Below, in pieces: positions 1 to 8,062 of a stretch of DNA of 13,553 bases. Location: NCBI GenBank assembly GCA_024277285.1, contig JAJRVM010000308.1:1-13553 (forward strand), written 5' to 3'. The translations under genes and the position numbers were made by a program. The notes below the pieces were generated by a model, which made no database searches, had not been told where the DNA came from, and worked only from the letters and a program-made list of their open reading frames with translations. The first letter of the stretch is position 1, and each line of letters starts with the position of its first letter. The stretch comes from Planctomycetota bacterium (lineage in GTDB: Bacteria > Planctomycetota > Planctomycetia > Pirellulales > Pirellulaceae).

Positions 1-457
1 CGGTACCGAAACCGACGTAGTAGGGATTCGGAGGTGAATCAAGGTACGTCAACCGATTCCCTATATCTCCCGCACTGGCAGTCACGCAAGAAAGGGAACC
101 AACACAAAACAAGGTCAACCCGAGCCACACCCAAGAACGAACCATCATATCACACCCTCCGAGTCAATCGCGGACCATATGCTCACCAACTTATGATATC
201 GGAGATCTGCCACAACTCCAAGTTGAGGACTCGAGCCCGTGCACGGGCGAATCGTGGCATGCCGCCAGCCTCCTCGCGTTTTCGCCGGAAATACGAACTC
301 GCCGACGTGCAAGTAGACGGTGCCGTCACGGGAATTGTCGAGTGGAAAATGTTAACATGATGGACGCGTCGGCTTTGCAACCGGGTAGATGTATTGTGGC
401 GGGCCATACGATCCGCGCGACAGCCTGACTTGAATACTTGAATCACGAGCGACCACT
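1..457. other. gap without a convincing gene, upstream of the broken secreted-protein gene
   Basis: I see no supportable gene here. One forward frame stays open to 360, but its translation is rich in Arg, Ser and Thr and shows no domain, signal peptide or ribosome binding site. Another frame reads 11 codons from base 2 to a TGA at 35-37, which could be the tail of a gene to the left; this cannot be tested from the window. Two perfect palindromes stand out: GCCCGTGCACGGGC at 235-248 and ATGTTAACAT at 349-358. Confidence 0.5.
235..248. repeat. 14-base perfect palindrome
   Basis: GCCCGTGCACGGGC equals its own reverse complement. A palindrome with no loop is better suited to binding a dimeric protein than to forming a terminator hairpin. 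It lies about 210 bases upstream of the broken gene at 458, so an operator role is possible but not shown. Confidence 0.3.
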
Positions 458-1609
458 ATGATCAAATCTCTTCGCTGCGCGGTCCATGTCTCGATCGTTG
501 CGACGCTGTGTACGATTGCCTCGACCAGTCTCGCTGACGAAGCCAACGAGTCGAGGATCATCGTGGGAAACACCGCAGCACGCGTTCAATTTGTCCGCGT
601 CAAGGAGTCGGGCTTCGACGTCATCTTTGAAGCGGCCAGCGATAAGGACTGGGTATGTACAGGTCGCCGCGTATCCCGCTGGTCAGGCATGGACGGTCTT
701 CTGTGACTGGCGGGCGTCTTGGTATACAGAGCCCCACCACGTTGGCGTGCAGCGTGTTGAGCAGTTGAGAGATGGACGAGTGAGGACCTCTGCCGAATCG
801 ATAATCGACGGACATCGCTGGCAGTTTGCAGACACATTCAGTCTGGAAGCGGGGTTGATCAAAGTCGAGCGTACGTTCTCACATCTTTCGGATGGTCGCC
901 AGGCCAAAGTGACATTGGAAACTCGCGTGCGGGTCCCACAGGGTGCCGAACCTCGTGTATTGATCCCTGGTTCCATCTACAACGGCAACCCCAGTTCCAC
1001 ATTGCCCGGACCGCGATTATCGATGACATCCGGCGCCGTCGGCCTGTATGAAGAGCATCGCTTGCCAATCCCGATGGTGAATATCGAATCGACGATCGCC
1101 GGCCGACGACTCTTCGGTACGTTGATCACTCAGCCGAGCAAGATCGCTTGTGGAAATAGAGGCGACGATCACTGGTGGAGCATGGGAGTAGAGTACAGGC
1201 AGGGGGCCGTCGATCTGGTGAGCGTATCGGGCCCGGTGGCCACGAACGGCAAGCGGAGTACGATATACGGGCATCGAAACGGATTCGATCCGTATGACAA
1301 TGCCTATCTGAACGTCGAGGGTCAGCAGCGGTTCGCGAAAACGTTCTTCTTGGACCTGGGGATGTTGAATGTGCAGGCCCAAGAGCCACAAGGCTATTCG
1401 TTCCGATCCGGCATATCGACGTTGGCCTTATCGACGTCGCACCGCCTACGTACAACGCAGTGCACAGGAAGATCGTCGTGGATGGAAACGCGGGCGATTG
1501 GGAAGGAGTGGACGAGGCCATCGTCAAGGGAAGCGAGCTTTTGCGGTTCGGGCAGGGAATGACACCAGCCAAGTGGCACGGCAATTCCGATCACAGTTAC
1601 CGCTGGTGA
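458..1609 (+). pseudogene. broken gene for a secreted protein: sugar-enzyme-like beta domain plus CBM9/DOMON-like fragment
   Basis: The ATG at 458 opens a good Sec signal peptide (MIKSLRCAVHVSIVATLCTI then ASTSLA, cleavage probably after Ala). The frame is sensible to about 650 (..AASDKDW), where meaning moves to the third frame (VQVAAYPAGQAWTVFCDW..) and continues to about 1400 (..QEPQGYSFRSGI). It then returns to the first frame (VGLIDVAPPTYNAVHRKIVV) and ends at the TGA at 1607-1609. The long middle part is rich in beta strands and aromatic residues and resembles the N-terminal super-sandwich of some polysaccharide-active enzymes; this is an impression, not a family match. The last about 60 codons contain VDGNAGDWEGVDEAI, typical of the start of CBM9/DOMON-like sugar-binding domains, but the domain is cut off. 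At least two indels and a missing catalytic part suggest a pseudogene or internal-deletion remnant. Two sequencing errors are the alternative. Confidence 0.65.
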
Positions 1610-1940
1610 TCCGCTTGGCCATCACGTTTGGCGGGCATGTCACGATAATGGGCGTCATCACGCTGACCGTTCCTTTGCGGAAACCAGCCGTATTACCAGT
1701 TCAAGAGCACTACAATACAACGCCATCGCGATCAGTTGTGTGGCCAGGCACGACAATCGTTCTGACTGTCGTCGCGCTCGATTGGCTGTTGTGATAGGGG
1801 TACGATACAAGTTGGCACTAGTCGTGCGTAGAATCAATCATTTACATACGGACCGAAGTTGGATTAGCAAGGGGCATGAGGCACGCGGATTTCCACGGTG
1901 CTTAGCCAACCAAGTGCGTTCCGAACTCAAGGGATTCATC
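1610..1940. other. gap between the broken gene and the LamG enzyme gene
   Basis: The 331 bases hold no convincing gene. The frame of the downstream gene stays open upstream of 1941, but that stretch is Arg- and His-rich and lacks the signal peptide, so it is not taken as coding. Another frame gives a hydrophobic run around 1600-1680 without a start or binding site. Part may be decayed sequence of the broken gene's sugar-binding domain. A sigma-54-like promoter match lies at 1812-1828. Confidence 0.5.
1812..1828 (+). promoter_or_regulatory. possible sigma-54 (-24/-12) promoter
   Basis: TTGGCAC at 1812-1818 matches the -24 box exactly. The invariant GG (1814-1815) and GC (1826-1827) are separated by the required 10 bases. 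The -12 box reads GTGCG rather than TTGCA, so that half is weak. It would place a transcript start about 100 bases upstream of the ATG at 1941. A chance match cannot be excluded. Confidence 0.28.
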
Positions 1941-4900
1941 ATGAAGACAAACGTGCTGTTGTTATTGATCGTTGCCACAGCTTACTCAGTTGCGATCGCT
2001 CAGGACTCGGTTTCATTACGGGAACCGTGGGAGGAGGCGTACTCAGAGACCAACGCTACCGGAAACCATGTAATCGCCTACTGGAGTTTCGACAGCCAGG
2101 ACGCGCTGGCCGATAATTCTGGGCACGGCCACGTGGCAACACTCGACGGCGCCAGCATCAACGCCGACGGTCGATTCGGAAAATGCCTCGAATCGGGGCG
2201 CGGCTGGCCGGTCGATGACACACGGCATCGAGCGTTGGTCAAGAAAAACGCAAAGCTGTCCCCCAAGGGAGCATTCACGATCGAGATGTGGATCAACCCG
2301 AACTCGGAGCTCACCGACTATCCCGAGTCGATCTTGATCGACAACAAGTATGTCGCCGACGGTGGATACCAGATGGTCCTCGGTCGCGCTGACAAAGCGG
2401 GCTTGCGCACCCTGAAGACACACCTTGGTTTCGGATCGATGTCCCAGACCTGGTATTCCGAATCACTTGAGCTCGAAGTGGGCACGTGGTACCACCTTGC
2501 ATTTGTGTATGACGGCAAAGGGACCGGAACATTTTTCTTAAACGGTCAATTGGTTGGCAGAACCCACCATCTTGGCCTAAGCTCGATCGCTCCCGGACCG
2601 CACGATCTGTCGATCGGTGACCGCGTGGGCAGTCTCTATCACGGCTTCCCGGGCCGTATTGATGAAGTTCGCATTTGCAACGGCGCATTGGAGTTCCGCC
2701 GCGTTCGATTCACCGTGGTGTCGGATCGGCGTTGTTTCCGGCGGATGGAAGCGAACACCGCGTTACGTTTTCAAGTCGTCAACCTCGACGCTCAGCCGAT
2801 ACCGAGAGCGACCGTCACGTGGTCGATTGATGACCAGGAACCGCAAACGCTGACCACCAAAGAACTCAAGCCGGGCAAGCCTCAATTGCTGTCACTGCAT
2901 ATTGATTCGCGTCTGCGCCCAGACAATTACGACCTGAACGTGGCACTGTCGTCTGCGGGAGAAACTGCGCTGTCGATCCGCGATTCTTTTGCTATCCAGA
3001 TCGTTCCGCGACACACTCCGGACCGCTTTCCTGTGGTCATGTGGGGAGCTGGACTCGATGAAATCGATCGACTTCGCTCCATCGGTTTTACCCATGCGTT
3101 GGGGCTGAGCATCGACTATGCGAAGATTTGGGACGCCGGAAAACCGGTGTCATTCTCTAGCGACGACAAAGTCCGGGCCAAGAGGCGGTTGCTGGATGAA
3201 GCGTTGGCGAAAGACATTACATTTGCTGCATCCCTGATGCCCGGTCACTACCTGCGCACTCACAATCCAGAGCTCTTGCGTGTTGACCGCGAGGGCAACC
3301 GCGTTACTGGGCGTGACGACATCTGCGGTCTCTTTCCACAGATTCCGAAATTCAGCTACAACGTCGGCGTGTCGATGGCGCGGACCTACGGCGACTTACC
3401 CGCATTTGGCGCCGCGTTATTGGAAAGCGAGGTGCGCGACAGTGCGCGTCCATGTTTCCATACTCACGATATCGAGGCGTTGAGCGCAGCGACAGGGCTT
3501 CAGGAAGTCCCCGCCGGGATAAACAGTCCTTACGGAGTCGATTACAAACGCATTAAAGACTTCCCTGCCGACCGGGTGATTGCGGACGATGACCCGATCT
3601 ATGTGTATTACCGCTGGTATTGGAAACAGGGTGACGGCTGGAATCCACTATTCTCTCAGCTGCATCGCGGCCTGCACACCATGAAACGGCCCGACTTCTG
3701 GACTTGGCACGATCCCGCAGTTCGCGTTTCCAGCGTTTATGGCAGCGGGGGCCAGGCTGACGTCATTTCGCAATGGACCTACAGCTATCCCGATCCCATT
3801 CGCATCGGCTTGGCCACGGACGAACTATTCGCCATGGCGGGTGGAGCCACCACACAGCAGCAAGTGATGAAGATGACACAGATCATCTGGTACCGATCAC
3901 AAACCGCTCCTGAACCGAAGTCACCCGACAAAAAACTCGCCTACCAAGCAGGTTGGGAGCGGGAACAACCGGACGCACCGTTTATCACGATCCCCCCCAT
4001 GCATTTGCGCGAAGCGTTTTGGACCAAGATCGCTCGCCCGATTCGCGGCATCATGTACCACGGTTGGCAATCACTTGTACCATGCGAAGGCACCGCAGGT
4101 TATCGCTTGACACACGATGAAACCCGTGGCGAACTCGCCCGCCTTATTCGCGAAGTCGTCCGACCACTCGGCCCCACGCTGCTGAACGTCCCAGGCACCA
4201 AGAGCGACATTGCTTTCTACGAAGGGTTTGCCAGTCAGGTCTACGCCCATCGCGGTACACGTGGATGGTGTGGGAGTTGGTTGGGTGACGCCTACCATGC
4301 CGCCATGTGGGCCGGGCTGCAGCCGGAGATCGTGTATGACGAAACGATTATCGAACGAGGATTAGATCCGTTTCGAGTGATCATGATGTTCGACTGTGAT
4401 GTGGTCACTCAATCGGTGGCTGACCGAGTCAACCAATTCCAAGCGCGCGGCGGCGTCATCATCGCGGACGACCGCATCGCACCGGCCATCAAACCCGATA
4501 TTGTGCTGACACCGACGAACCGGACGGCTCGCGCGGACAAAGACAAGGCCGCACTGTTAGAAGTCGCCAAGCAGCTGCGCAAGGCACTCGACCAGCGTTA
4601 CTCTCGCTATGTCGATTCGACCAACGCCAACGTCATTCCTTATCGGCGCCGTTTCGCCGACACCGATTACATCTTCGTTGTGAATGACCATCGCGAGTAC
4701 GGTCGATACGTCGGTCATCACGGTCTGGTAATGGAAAACGGCTTGCCATCCAACGCACGGCTGTCGGTGGCGCGCGAATCGGGCTTCGTCTACGACCTGG
4801 TCGAACACCACGCCATGGAGACACGCCAGAATGGACGACGCATGGTGATGGACGTGCATCTGGGCCCGTGCGATGGTCGCGTCTTGATGGTCACACAACG

Positions 4901-5270
4901 AGAAATTCATGACGTCACGATCAAGTGCCCTGACAAGGCGAGTGGCGGTAAGCCGGTGACCGTCACGATCGCAGTGGTCGACTCGCACGCAACGCCGATC
5001 GACGCAGTCGTGCCGCTGGAAGTCACTATCGTGGACGCGGAGGGACGCGAGGCGGAATACAGTGGCTACTGGGCGGCGGTTGGCGGCAAGGCGACGGTTC
5101 AGCTTGATATCGCTCCGAATGACCCGGCTGGAGTGTGGCAAATCCGCGTCCGGGAACTCGCATCGGAAAAAACCGCTGTGGCTTACTTTCGTGTAATCGG
5201 CGCTCCGATTGAGACCGATTTTCCACCACTTGACAAGGAACTGGCCAACCCGGTGCAGCCGGCTGGATAG
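1941..5270 (+). CDS. secreted LamG-domain glycosidase-like protein
   Basis: This 1109-residue exported protein starts at ATG 1941, seven bases after AAGGGA, with a clean signal peptide (MKTNVLLLLIVATAYSVAIA, then Gln). The frame is open further upstream but only the 1941 start yields this signal. Residues about 42-250 form a LamG/concanavalin-like domain (VIAYWSFDS at the start, GRIDEVRICNGAL at the end). Residues 250-355 look like an Ig-type beta domain. Residues about 360-760 look like a TIM barrel of the GH-A kind (VVMWGAG, IGFTHALGLS, an ESE at 495-497 that could supply the acid/base, IRGIMYHGWQSL, LGPTLLNVPG). Residues about 778-845 resemble the class I amidotransferase-like middle domain of GH42 beta-galactosidases (GSWLGDAYHAAMWAGLQPEI .. 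RGGVIIADD). The C-terminal about 100 residues form another beta sandwich. A sugar-cleaving role outside the cytoplasm is inferred; the substrate, the nucleophile and the CAZy family are not recognised. Confidence 0.85.
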   Translation: MKTNVLLLLIVATAYSVAIAQDSVSLREPWEEAYSETNATGNHVIAYWSFDSQDALADNSGHGHVATLDGASINADGRFGKCLESGRGWPVDDTRHRALVKKNAKLSPKGAFTIEMWINPNSELTDYPESILIDNKYVADGGYQMVLGRADKAGLRTLKTHLGFGSMSQTWYSESLELEVGTWYHLAFVYDGKGTGTFFLNGQLVGRTHHLGLSSIAPGPHDLSIGDRVGSLYHGFPGRIDEVRICNGALEFRRVRFTVVSDRRCFRRMEANTALRFQVVNLDAQPIPRATVTWSIDDQEPQTLTTKELKPGKPQLLSLHIDSRLRPDNYDLNVALSSAGETALSIRDSFAIQIVPRHTPDRFPVVMWGAGLDEIDRLRSIGFTHALGLSIDYAKIWDAGKPVSFSSDDKVRAKRRLLDEALAKDITFAASLMPGHYLRTHNPELLRVDREGNRVTGRDDICGLFPQIPKFSYNVGVSMARTYGDLPAFGAALLESEVRDSARPCFHTHDIEALSAATGLQEVPAGINSPYGVDYKRIKDFPADRVIADDDPIYVYYRWYWKQGDGWNPLFSQLHRGLHTMKRPDFWTWHDPAVRVSSVYGSGGQADVISQWTYSYPDPIRIGLATDELFAMAGGATTQQQVMKMTQIIWYRSQTAPEPKSPDKKLAYQAGWEREQPDAPFITIPPMHLREAFWTKIARPIRGIMYHGWQSLVPCEGTAGYRLTHDETRGELARLIREVVRPLGPTLLNVPGTKSDIAFYEGFASQVYAHRGTRGWCGSWLGDAYHAAMWAGLQPEIVYDETIIERGLDPFRVIMMFDCDVVTQSVADRVNQFQARGGVIIADDRIAPAIKPDIVLTPTNRTARADKDKAALLEVAKQLRKALDQRYSRYVDSTNANVIPYRRRFADTDYIFVVNDHREYGRYVGHHGLVMENGLPSNARLSVARESGFVYDLVEHHAMETRQNGRRMVMDVHLGPCDGRVLMVTQREIHDVTIKCPDKASGGKPVTVTIAVVDSHATPIDAVVPLEVTIVDAEGREAEYSGYWAAVGGKATVQLDIAPNDPAGVWQIRVRELASEKTAVAYFRVIGAPIETDFPPLDKELANPVQPAG

Positions 5271-5331
5271 CGTTCGCGTTTCGGCAAGCTCTCGTTTGCA
5301 CAAAACTCATTGACTTCGCAGGCGGCGTCGG

Positions 5332-5349
5332 TCGCGCCAACTGGCGCGA
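5332..5349 (+). terminator. hairpin after the LamG enzyme gene, possible terminator
   Basis: A 7-base perfect stem (TCGCGCC/GGCGCGA) closes a four-base loop AACT, 62 bases after the stop codon. No T run follows, so it is not a classical intrinsic terminator; it could stabilise the 3' end or be a chance GC-rich inverted repeat. Confidence 0.35.
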
Positions 5350-5387
5350 GTGACCAGGCAGAAGGTATCTGCTATGATTCGCACTGA

Positions 5388-5573
5388 GAACGAGTCTTGA
5401 TTAACGTGTCCAATGCACAATCAGTTGAGCTTCAAGAGGCCAAACAGCCGGTTAACATGAACTTGGACGGCGAGCCGATGCTGGAAGACTCCTTTGCTTT
5501 CGATGTACTACCGCGCCGTCTGCGATTCGTCTTGCCACCCGGCGCGCCGCTGTCTTCACGCGCAGCCGATTGA
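5388..5573 (+). pseudogene. C-terminal remnant of a YegS/diacylglycerol-kinase-type lipid kinase
   Basis: One frame, open from 5388 to the TGA at 5571-5573, reads ..SVELQEAKQPVNMNLDGEPM followed by LEDSFAFDVLPRRLRFVLPP and GAPLSSRAAD. This is the pattern of the last about 50 residues of the YegS/DgkB lipid-kinase family: a beta strand, the LDGE motif, then a V-L-P..L-R-(F/V)-x-(L/V)-P strand. It is preceded by an in-frame TGA at 5385-5387. There is no start codon or ribosome binding site where needed, and the ATP-binding domain (GGDGT motif) is absent upstream. It therefore looks like the 3' end of a gene lost by deletion or rearrangement, not a working small gene. The upstream junction, somewhere in 5271-5390, abuts the LamG enzyme gene. 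The family assignment is from memory of motifs only. Confidence 0.65.
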
Positions 5574-5869
5574 CTCGGAGCCGGCCGTTCAAGCCACCCC
5601 TGTTTTCAATATACGTGTGTCCCTTGGCATTAGGACTTGCAAAACAATTGCCTACCGCATGGATGCCGGAAAGTACTGGTATTCGAGGCTCAGACAGCAG
5701 CCAATTCGGTAACTTATTGTTTTGGACGTCCTCAGTTACAATCGAATACGTCACGAGCAGAAAACCGGCAAGCCAATTGCAAGCCTTTGACAAGCCGCAA
5801 TGGCGATAGTCGAACGAGCGGATGGCTCGTTCTCGGCTGGCGTTCTCTCCTCAAGGTAACTCGAACATT
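5574..5869. other. gap upstream of the permease gene
   Basis: No convincing gene in either direction; the reverse frame across 5452-5793 is Arg-rich at its C-terminal half and is antisense to the kinase remnant. The only clear structure is the hairpin at 5812-5832. A TTGACA at 5787-5792 resembles a -35 box, but no suitable -10 box follows it. Confidence 0.5.
5812..5832 (+). promoter_or_regulatory. strong hairpin in the leader of the permease gene
   Basis: GAACGAGC (5812-5819) pairs perfectly with GCTCGTTC (5825-5832) around a five-base loop GGATG. The loop plus next base region contains the ATG at 5822, which is in frame with the permease gene. The stem ends 37 bases before the preferred start at 5870. 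It could be a leader structure acting on translation, or a terminator of upstream transcription lacking a T run. Confidence 0.4.
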
Positions 5870-6940
5870 ATGAATACTGATCAGCAAGAAACGGCCAGTC
5901 CGGCCGGACGGATGCTCTTGATAGCCGCGGCGTTTGTCATTGTCATGGCCGGCCTGCGTCAGGCTCAGCCGATTGTCACACCATTCCTCCTGGCCGCATT
6001 CCTCGCCATCATTTGCTTTCCACCGCTCGCCTGGCTGCACAACAAGGGTGTTCCTGGCTGGCTGGCACTGCTGATCGTGATTGGCGTCAGCGCCTTCGGC
6101 GTGTCGCTTGTCGTCGCCTTGGCCGGAAGTTCCTTGAACGAATTCTCCCAACGGATCCCGGAATACCAAGCCGGACTGGAATCGCAGCGAGACGCGTTGG
6201 TAAGATGGCTCGAGCACTACAGCATCAACGTGTCGGAAATGATCGATCAGAGGGGATTTGACCCGAAGGGTCTGCTGAACTTGGCCAGTAGGGTAGTGGG
6301 AATGCTGGGCAGTCTTTCGGGCGATCTCGTTCTCGTTCTGCTGATTTTCATCTTCCTGCTGGTCGAGGCATCAGCACTGCCCGCCAAGCTACAGGCGATG
6401 CCCGGCTATTCCATTTCAGACGACGCGCGACTTGGCCAAATCCTGGGCGACATTCGCCACTATTTGGCGATCAAAACACAAGTCAGTCTGCTGACCGGCA
6501 CACTGGTTACGCTGGGGCTGGTATTCCTGGGAGTCGACTTCCCCTTGCTGTGGGGACTCTTGGCTTTCTTCTTCAATTTCGTGCCGAATATTGGCTCAGT
6601 TATTGCTGCCATTCCGGCTGTCGCGTTGGCGTTGCTGCAACTTGGGCCCATGTCTGCACTCTACACAGGGATCGGTTACCTGGTGATCAACGCTTTGATA
6701 GGCAACTTCCTTGAACCTCGCTTGATGGGCCGTGGCCTAGGTTTGTCGACGTTGGTCGTATTTCTTTCATTGATCTTCTGGGGCTGGGTGCTGGGTCCGG
6801 TAGGCATGCTGCTGTCTGTGCCATTGACGATGATGGCACGAATCGCACTGGACCGATCGGACGAAACTCGGTGGATCGCCATTCTTCTTGCGGCCCAACC
6901 ACCACTGGAGAGCGATAAGAATGAACCCGCACCGGCGTGA
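5870..6940 (+). CDS. AI-2E family transporter (PerM-like membrane permease)
   Basis: A 356-residue inner-membrane protein of the AI-2E/PerM family, of normal length. Hydrophobic segments lie near residues 15-32, 34-53 and 60-85, then a soluble stretch of about 65 residues, then segments near 150-172, 202-222, 226-255, 262-285 and 300-330. The family signatures are plain in the C-terminal half: FFFNFVPNIGSVIAAIPAVA and NALIGNFLEPRLMGRGLGLS, followed by LVVFLSLIFWGWVLGPVGML and LSVPLT. Family members have been linked to autoinducer-2 export, ion/proton antiport or unknown substrates, so the cargo cannot be named here. The start at 5870 (MNTDQQETAS) puts AAGG 13 bases upstream, a rather long spacing. 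The in-frame ATG at 5822 would add 16 residues but lies inside a hairpin loop. It stands alone, 99 bases before the next gene. Confidence 0.92.
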   Translation: MNTDQQETASPAGRMLLIAAAFVIVMAGLRQAQPIVTPFLLAAFLAIICFPPLAWLHNKGVPGWLALLIVIGVSAFGVSLVVALAGSSLNEFSQRIPEYQAGLESQRDALVRWLEHYSINVSEMIDQRGFDPKGLLNLASRVVGMLGSLSGDLVLVLLIFIFLLVEASALPAKLQAMPGYSISDDARLGQILGDIRHYLAIKTQVSLLTGTLVTLGLVFLGVDFPLLWGLLAFFFNFVPNIGSVIAAIPAVALALLQLGPMSALYTGIGYLVINALIGNFLEPRLMGRGLGLSTLVVFLSLIFWGWVLGPVGMLLSVPLTMMARIALDRSDETRWIAILLAAQPPLESDKNEPAPA

Positions 6941-7039
6941 ACTTCTGGTCGACGAGCCTTCGATTGTTTTTCGGCCAAAGGTTCTTCAACCGACGCAGCA
7001 TTCGCCCCGTAGTAGTCCATACGATTGAGTCGAGCAAAG

Positions 7040-8062
7040 ATGAACCAAAACGAATTGCCTCACAACGGTCTTTCTGCGCAACAGATCAAGTTCTTTGAAG
7101 AAGAAGGATACCTGATACTCACTCGTTTGTTTGATGACGCGGACCTGCAACGTCCGATCGATGATATCCAGCATACGATCGATACGTCGGTGGCCGACGT
7201 GCTGCAACGTGGCGAGCTATCGCAATCGTATGCTGACCTCGACTTCGAGCATCGGCTCGCCGCGATCAGCCAGGAAACGGACCAGGTGGCACTTGGAATG
7301 TGGAACGGCGTGCTACACGGACCGGGATTCTTTGCGTTGATTACGAACTCACGGCTGTTGGACGTCGCTGAGTCGCTTTGTGGCGAAGAGTTGATCGCGT
7401 CAAGCGTCTATCGGTTACGGCCGAAGATTCCGAACCATGACTACGGCGCTGTGCCATGGCATCAAGATTCAGCCTACTTCGAGCCGTACTGTGACCAAGC
7501 GCTCGTACTGACCGTCTGGATTCCGCTCGTCAATACGTGTGCCGAAAACGGTTGTCTATGGGTAATCCCACGCGCCCACCAAGGTCCCGTGGTTCCACAT
7601 CGTCCCGCACAAGGCAAGGCGTACTTGGAGATTCCGGAGCACAAATTGCCGGTGGGCGGCAAACCGGTCTGTTGTGAGGTTCCCAAAGGCGGGGCATTGT
7701 TATTGCACAACCGGACTCCGCATGGCAGTTACGAGAACCGATCAGATATCGTACGCTGGTCGATGGATTTGCGTTACCAAAATGCCGCGTTGCCCACCAA
7801 TGCACAGATCGCGCGGCTTGACGGAGAATCGACACCAAAGGGGCGCAACATCGACGATCCCGAATTCGTACCGGTTGCCTGTCACCCTCCCGAAGCAGAC
7901 TTCCTGGTGCGGAGCAAGTCGCGTCCCGACCAAGTGCTACGCACGGCGGAAGCATTCGCTCAATTGCGCAAAACTCACATACCAACCGCCGTCACGGATC
8001 GATGGGGCGCGTGGTGGGATGGGGAAGCAAACGATCCGGGACGACGCGCGGAGCTATCATGA
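7040..8062 (+). CDS. phytanoyl-CoA dioxygenase (PhyH) family oxygenase
   Basis: A 340-residue soluble enzyme of the non-haem Fe(II)/2-oxoglutarate oxygenase superfamily, expected to hydroxylate a small organic substrate in the cytoplasm. The opening LSAQQIKFFEEEGYLILTRL is the usual PhyH start. The iron ligands are visible: H141-x-D143 in VPWHQDSAYF and the distal H228 in LLHNRTPHGSYENRS. R239 (IVRWSMDLRYQ) is placed to bind the 2-oxoglutarate carboxylate. The core is complete, so it is probably active; substrates vary widely in this family and none is indicated. I prefer ATG 7040 (MNQNELPHNG). An in-frame TTG at 7025 would add five residues, and neither has a strong ribosome binding site. 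Its stop codon overlaps the start of the beta-helix gene, which suggests co-translation and a shared function, perhaps acting on a product of that exported protein. Confidence 0.93.
   Translation: MNQNELPHNGLSAQQIKFFEEEGYLILTRLFDDADLQRPIDDIQHTIDTSVADVLQRGELSQSYADLDFEHRLAAISQETDQVALGMWNGVLHGPGFFALITNSRLLDVAESLCGEELIASSVYRLRPKIPNHDYGAVPWHQDSAYFEPYCDQALVLTVWIPLVNTCAENGCLWVIPRAHQGPVVPHRPAQGKAYLEIPEHKLPVGGKPVCCEVPKGGALLLHNRTPHGSYENRSDIVRWSMDLRYQNAALPTNAQIARLDGESTPKGRNIDDPEFVPVACHPPEADFLVRSKSRPDQVLRTAEAFAQLRKTHIPTAVTDRWGAWWDGEANDPGRRAELS
8050..8061 (+). promoter_or_regulatory. ribosome binding site and ATGA overlap that set the beta-helix start
   Basis: GGAG at 8050-8053 lies five bases before ATG 8059. 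That ATG overlaps the PhyH stop TGA (8060-8062) as ATGA, the usual sign of translational coupling. A second ATG at 8062-8064 follows directly and would shorten the protein by one residue only. Confidence 0.6.

Noticed and set aside
34..360. Forward open frame of 108 codons at the left edge
   Set aside because: No domain, low-information Arg/Ser/Thr composition and no convincing start; treated as non-coding.
1740..1940. Upstream extension of the LamG enzyme frame
   Set aside because: Would place 67 Arg/His-rich residues before a textbook signal peptide; ATG 1941 has the binding site.
4557..5303. Reverse-strand open frame of 248 codons
   Set aside because: Lies wholly opposite the C-terminal part of the LamG enzyme; its product is His/Arg/Val-rich with no domain or start signal, and the forward frame is clearly coding.
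351..5460. GTTAACATGA at both 351-360 and 5451-5460
   Set aside because: Only ten bases, no flanking similarity; one copy lies inside the kinase remnant's coding frame, so chance is the simplest view.
5787..5792. TTGACA as a -35 box for the permease gene
   Set aside because: No -10-like hexamer at 16-18 bases; likely chance.
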